DNA of 7,855 bases from Methylococcales bacterium (GTDB taxonomy: Bacteria > Pseudomonadota > Gammaproteobacteria > Methylococcales > Methylomonadaceae): the NCBI GenBank assembly GCA_023134955.1, contig JAGLUC010000083.1, forward strand, positions 1 to 7,855, given 5' to 3'. The notes under the pieces are model-generated. The model made no database searches. It was not told the DNA's origin and worked only from the letters and a program-made list of their open reading frames with translations. This document shows positions 4,802 through 7,855 of this stretch, piece by piece (the first letter of the stretch is position 1; the number at the start of each line of letters is the position of its first letter). Both the position numbers and the translations under genes were made by a program.

Positions 4802-7369
4802 TCAAACCAACGCTTTAAGCCGATAAAGTAAATCTAATGCTTGCCTAGGACTTAATTCGTCAGTATTAACTTCTTCAATTAAACACACAGCAGGGTGACA
4901 TTCTTTAGTGGAAAATAAATCTAATTGATTGGTTCCTGATTCATTTTGTTGGTCAATATAAGCATTGTCTTCCAGTTGTCGTAATTTGTTTTTTGCATTG
5001 TCGATAACAGAAGAAGGAACGCCTGCTAATGAGGCGACTTGTAAACCATAGCTTTGGCTGGCAGCCCCCTCTTTTACGGCATGTAAAAAGATAATTTTCT
5101 CACCATGTTCCATTGCATCTAAATGTACATTTTGGATATTCTTATGCTCATCGGGCAGGGATGTTAATTCAAAATAGTGGGTAGCAAATAAAGTAAAAGC
5201 TTTAGTTTGTTTAGCCAAATGCACGGCACAAGCCCAGGCTAAAGAAAGCCCATCAAAAGTACTAGTCCCCCGTCCAATTTCATCCATTAATATAAGGCTA
5301 TTGGCAGTGGCATTATGCAATATATTGGCAGTCTCAGACATTTCAACCATAAAAGTAGAGCGACCACTGGCTAAATCATCAGATGCGCCAATACGGGTAA
5401 ATATTTTATCAATCGGTCCACAAGTAACTGATTTTGCGGGCACAAAACAGCCAATATGTAACATTAAAACAATTAAAGCTGTCTGACGCATATAGGTGGA
5501 TTTACCGCCCATATTAGGGCCAGTGATAATCAGCATTTTTCGTTGCTGGCTGAAACTAACATCATTAGCAACAAAAGGAATGTCAGAGACCTGTTCAACC
5601 ACTAAGTGTCTGCCTGCTGTAATTTCAATGCCCACTTTATTGCTTAAGACAGGCTGACATAGATTAAGGGTATCCGCGCGTTCAGCAAAATTAACTAATA
5701 CATCTAATTCAGCTAAAGCAGAAGCACAAAGTTGAATGGCAGATAATGATTCGATAATACGGTTAAGTAAATCGTCATATAAGGCTTTTTCAAAGACCAG
5801 TGATTTTTCGCGTGCACTTAATACTTTATCTTCAAAGGATTTAAGTTCTTCAGTAATATAACGTTCAACACTTTTAAGCGTTTGCTTACGGATATAGTGG
5901 GCAGGGACTTTGTCGGTATGTAATCGTGAAACTTCGATAAAAAAACCGTGAACTCGGTTGTAATTGACTTTTAAATTACTAATCCCAGTGGCTTGTTTTT
6001 CACGATTTTCCATATCAATGAGGAATTGATCGGCATTTTGGCTTAAATTGCGTAAATCATCCAATTCTTGGTGATAACCTGGTGCAATTACTCCTCCGTC
6101 TCTAATTAAAACAGGTGGATTTTCAATAATGGCTTGTTGTAATAAAGTTAATAATTCGGGTTGCTCTGCTATTTGCTGTTTAAGCAATTCTATATGAGGA
6201 TTATTTGTATTGGCTAATTGCTTTTGTAGGTCAGGTAAAACGGTTAAGGTGTCTCGTAATATACACAAGTCACGAGGTCTGGCAGACTTTAAAGCAATAC
6301 GCGAACTAATTCGTTCAATATCGCCAACCTGGCGAAGATTATTTTGTAGATCATTATAAAACTGGTCTTGTAGAAAGCTGTTAATACAAGCATAACGACC
6401 ATTCAAAATAATTTGTGAACGTAAGGGACGATTCAACCAACGCCGTAAACACCGACTACCCATAGCCGTTGAAGTTTTGTCTAAAACTCCAAATAAAGTA
6501 TATTGCAGTTGACCACTAGGATGAGAGTCCAGCTCTAAATTTCGACGGCTAGATGCATCTAAAGCAATACTCTCATCACTATGTTCAACAGAAATACCCT
6601 GGATATGAGGTAGTGCAGTTTGTTGAGTGTCTTTTACATATTGCAATAAACAGCCCGCAGCACAAATTGCAGTGCTAACGTGCTGGCATCCAAAGCCATT
6701 AAGATCATGAATGTCAAATTGTTTTAATATGAGTTGGGTAGAACTTTCCAGCTCAAAATGCCAAGGCGGTCTTTTACATAAACCGTTTCGTTTGTTTAAT
6801 GGTTCAGGTAAAGCAAACTCCTCATTAAACAATAATTCAGCAGGGTTGAGTCGTTCAATTTCACTGAGTAATTGTTCCTCAGATTTAACTTCTTGTAACA
6901 CAAATTTACCACTGCTTAAATCCAGATAAGCAATACCAAAAGTGTCAGATAACTTACAAATAGCCACTAAAAAATTATCTTTACGGTCTTCCAATAAAGC
7001 TTCATCAGTTACCGTACCTGGTGTAATAGTGCGAACCACTTTACGTTCAACAGGTCCTTTACTAGTTGCTGGGTCGCCTGTTTGTTCACAAAAAACAATC
7101 GACTCACCTTGTTTAATCAAGCGAGCGACATAAGCCTCAGCAGCATGATGAGGAAGTCCAGCCATCGGAATAGGCTGACCAGCCGATTGACCGCGACTAG
7201 TCAGGGTAATATCTAAAAGCTCAGATGCTTTCCTGGCATCATCAAAAAATAACTCATAAAAATCCCCCATGCGATAAAAAACCAGCGTATCAGGGTGTTG
7301 TGCTTTGATGCGTAAATATTGCTGCATCATAGGGGTATGTTGGTTAGAACTTTTTTGTTTGGAAGGCAT
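4802..7369 (-). CDS. mutS: DNA mismatch repair protein MutS
   Basis: MutS binds mismatches and small loops as a dimer and, with ATP, recruits MutL to start mismatch repair. The 855-aa protein is full length (E. coli 853). The N-terminal mismatch-reading motif GDFYELF has Phe37, which stacks on the mismatch, and Glu39. Connector, lever and clamp regions follow through about residue 560. The ATPase has Walker A TGPNMGGKST (616-625), the signature stretch near 657-677, Walker B LILMDEIGRGTST (692-704) with Asp696 and Glu697, and His731 in FATHYFEL. Near the end, QLDLF (815-819) fits a beta-clamp-binding motif, and SPRQALDLLYRLKAL matches the tetramerisation tail. The ATG yields HTPMMQQYLR at 11-20, exactly as E. 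coli MutS begins, so the start is secure despite no clear Shine-Dalgarno sequence. It converges on dsbC and is transcribed alone within this window. Confidence 0.98.
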   Translation of the reverse strand: MPSKQKSSNQHTPMMQQYLRIKAQHPDTLVFYRMGDFYELFFDDARKASELLDITLTSRGQSAGQPIPMAGLPHHAAEAYVARLIKQGESIVFCEQTGDPATSKGPVERKVVRTITPGTVTDEALLEDRKDNFLVAICKLSDTFGIAYLDLSSGKFVLQEVKSEEQLLSEIERLNPAELLFNEEFALPEPLNKRNGLCKRPPWHFELESSTQLILKQFDIHDLNGFGCQHVSTAICAAGCLLQYVKDTQQTALPHIQGISVEHSDESIALDASSRRNLELDSHPSGQLQYTLFGVLDKTSTAMGSRCLRRWLNRPLRSQIILNGRYACINSFLQDQFYNDLQNNLRQVGDIERISSRIALKSARPRDLCILRDTLTVLPDLQKQLANTNNPHIELLKQQIAEQPELLTLLQQAIIENPPVLIRDGGVIAPGYHQELDDLRNLSQNADQFLIDMENREKQATGISNLKVNYNRVHGFFIEVSRLHTDKVPAHYIRKQTLKSVERYITEELKSFEDKVLSAREKSLVFEKALYDDLLNRIIESLSAIQLCASALAELDVLVNFAERADTLNLCQPVLSNKVGIEITAGRHLVVEQVSDIPFVANDVSFSQQRKMLIITGPNMGGKSTYMRQTALIVLMLHIGCFVPAKSVTCGPIDKIFTRIGASDDLASGRSTFMVEMSETANILHNATANSLILMDEIGRGTSTFDGLSLAWACAVHLAKQTKAFTLFATHYFELTSLPDEHKNIQNVHLDAMEHGEKIIFLHAVKEGAASQSYGLQVASLAGVPSSVIDNAKNKLRQLEDNAYIDQQNESGTNQLDLFSTKECHPAVCLIEEVNTDELSPRQALDLLYRLKALV

Positions 7370-7855
7370 GGTGATATTCTAACAAATTTGATTACTTAAA
7401 TTCTCAGGAAATTAATAGAGATGCTCTTAAGCCAAAAATCTGAAAAAAGACATTATTAGAAGAACGAATTTGTAAACGTGGACTTAATCAACTAGACTTA
7501 TTATGAACTCATGATTGCTGAAAAAGCTACAGATATACTCATCACGCTCAAGAATATCTCATCCAAGCACCTAGCTTGTTGCAATGGACATTGTTTAATG
7601 CCAAGGATGGTGTGTAGTAGAGTAATGCAAGAGAAATTACCGAGTAAAGCATTGAATAGATTTCTGTTTCTGCCACTTTACGCCTAACCCAACTCAATAA
7701 TCCAGGTGCTTGATGAGGCATTCATAAGCGTAAAGAGTATAGCCAACAAAATGTATTTTAAATTACAGGGTTTTCCTTAAATATGTAAGTAGTAAATTAA
7801 AAAGCCCTGATAACAAAAATTAAACAACTATCTGATTACCCATGAGACTAAGCAA
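7370..7855. other. Gene-free region upstream of mutS
   Basis: These 486 bases lie upstream of the mutS start and run to the window edge. No reading frame with recognisable protein features is present on either strand. The longest are about 57-59 codons (+ 7511-7690; - 7548-7721), overlap each other and lack ribosome binding sites. The mutS promoter should lie here. A TAGAAT hexamer on the minus strand (7376-7381) resembles a -10 box but sits only seven bases from the ATG and has no -35 partner, so I do not call it. The notable content is the imperfect inverted pair at 7535-7587 and 7689-7740. The stretch may be decayed sequence. Confidence 0.6.
7535..7740. repeat. Imperfect long inverted repeat, about 52-nt arms
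   Basis: The left arm at 7535-7587 and the reverse complement of 7689-7740 align over 53 columns with one single-base gap and 40 identities by my hand count. Shared blocks include ATACTC, ACGCT, GAAT, CTCATC and AAGCACCT, in the same order and spacing. About 101 nt separate the arms. No obvious target duplication flanks the pair. It could be a worn miniature element, two inverted copies of a dispersed repeat, or a fragment of a decayed mobile gene. Confidence 0.5.

Noticed and set aside
7375..7614. A plus-strand frame broken only by three TGA codons, suggesting a pseudogene or TGA recoding.
   Set aside because: cdsA and mutS both end with TGA at the expected protein end, so TGA is a stop here. 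The stop frequency is about that of random AT-rich sequence, and no protein family is recognisable.
7682..7688. GCCTAAC matches the integron attC core pattern RYYYAAC.
   Set aside because: No matching GTTRRRY partner lies at a suitable distance on either side, and no integrase or cassette structure is visible.
7548..7721. A 57-codon minus-strand ORF starting MPHQAPGLLSWVRRK with a hydrophobic middle.
   Set aside because: It has no ribosome binding site and no recognised family, it overlaps a similar-sized plus-strand frame, and it lies within the inverted repeat. Chance or decayed sequence is more likely.
7766..7809. CAGGGTTTT and AAAAGCCCTG near the right edge as a possible hairpin.
   Set aside because: The stem is short and imperfect with a loop of more than 25 nt, and nothing nearby gives it a role.

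Overview
The window is AT-rich and carries a conserved cell-envelope and isoprenoid gene cluster typical of a gammaproteobacterium. On the + strand it reads uppS (3' end only), cdsA, dxr (ispC), rseP, then a dsbC-type disulfide isomerase gene. On the - strand, convergent to these, lies a complete mutS. The order uppS-cdsA-dxr-rseP, a DsbC with a CGYC active site, and a MutS that starts and ends like the E. coli protein all point to Gammaproteobacteria. I cannot fix the order or genus. The palindromic intergenic repeats would suit an environmental, repeat-rich lineage, but that is a guess.

Layout. Bases 1-221 are the end of uppS (undecaprenyl diphosphate synthase). Bases 250-1125 are cdsA, 1122-2306 dxr and 2308-3669 rseP. 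These are tightly packed: a 28-bp gap, a 4-bp ATGA overlap and a 1-bp gap. After 75 bp comes dsbC (3745-4464). In E. coli and many relatives bamA follows rseP, so dsbC here marks a break in the usual synteny. The 337-bp gap between the convergent dsbC and mutS stop codons holds no gene but is highly structured. mutS fills 4802-7369 on the - strand. The last 486 bases (7370-7855) contain no convincing gene, but do contain an imperfect inverted pair of about 52-nt arms.

The main non-genic discovery is nested. The dsbC/mutS gap contains what looks like a 267-bp non-autonomous transposable element (MITE-like, 4511-4777). It has 16-bp perfect terminal inverted repeats that continue imperfectly inward, and it is flanked by the 6-bp direct repeat CTAAAG. 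Removing the element and one CTAAAG restores an imperfect hairpin of about 20 bp spanning almost the whole 64-bp ancestral gap, probably the old structure between the two convergent genes. Inside the element is a second, 24-bp near-perfect palindrome with related motif copies.

Functionally, UppS (lipid carrier for peptidoglycan and O-antigen), CdsA (CDP-diacylglycerol for phospholipids) and Dxr (first committed MEP-pathway step, supplying isoprenoid precursors that UppS ultimately uses) form a membrane-precursor module. RseP and DsbC add envelope quality control: sigma-E-type signalling and periplasmic disulfide repair. MutS is the DNA mismatch recognition protein and is not functionally linked to the rest.
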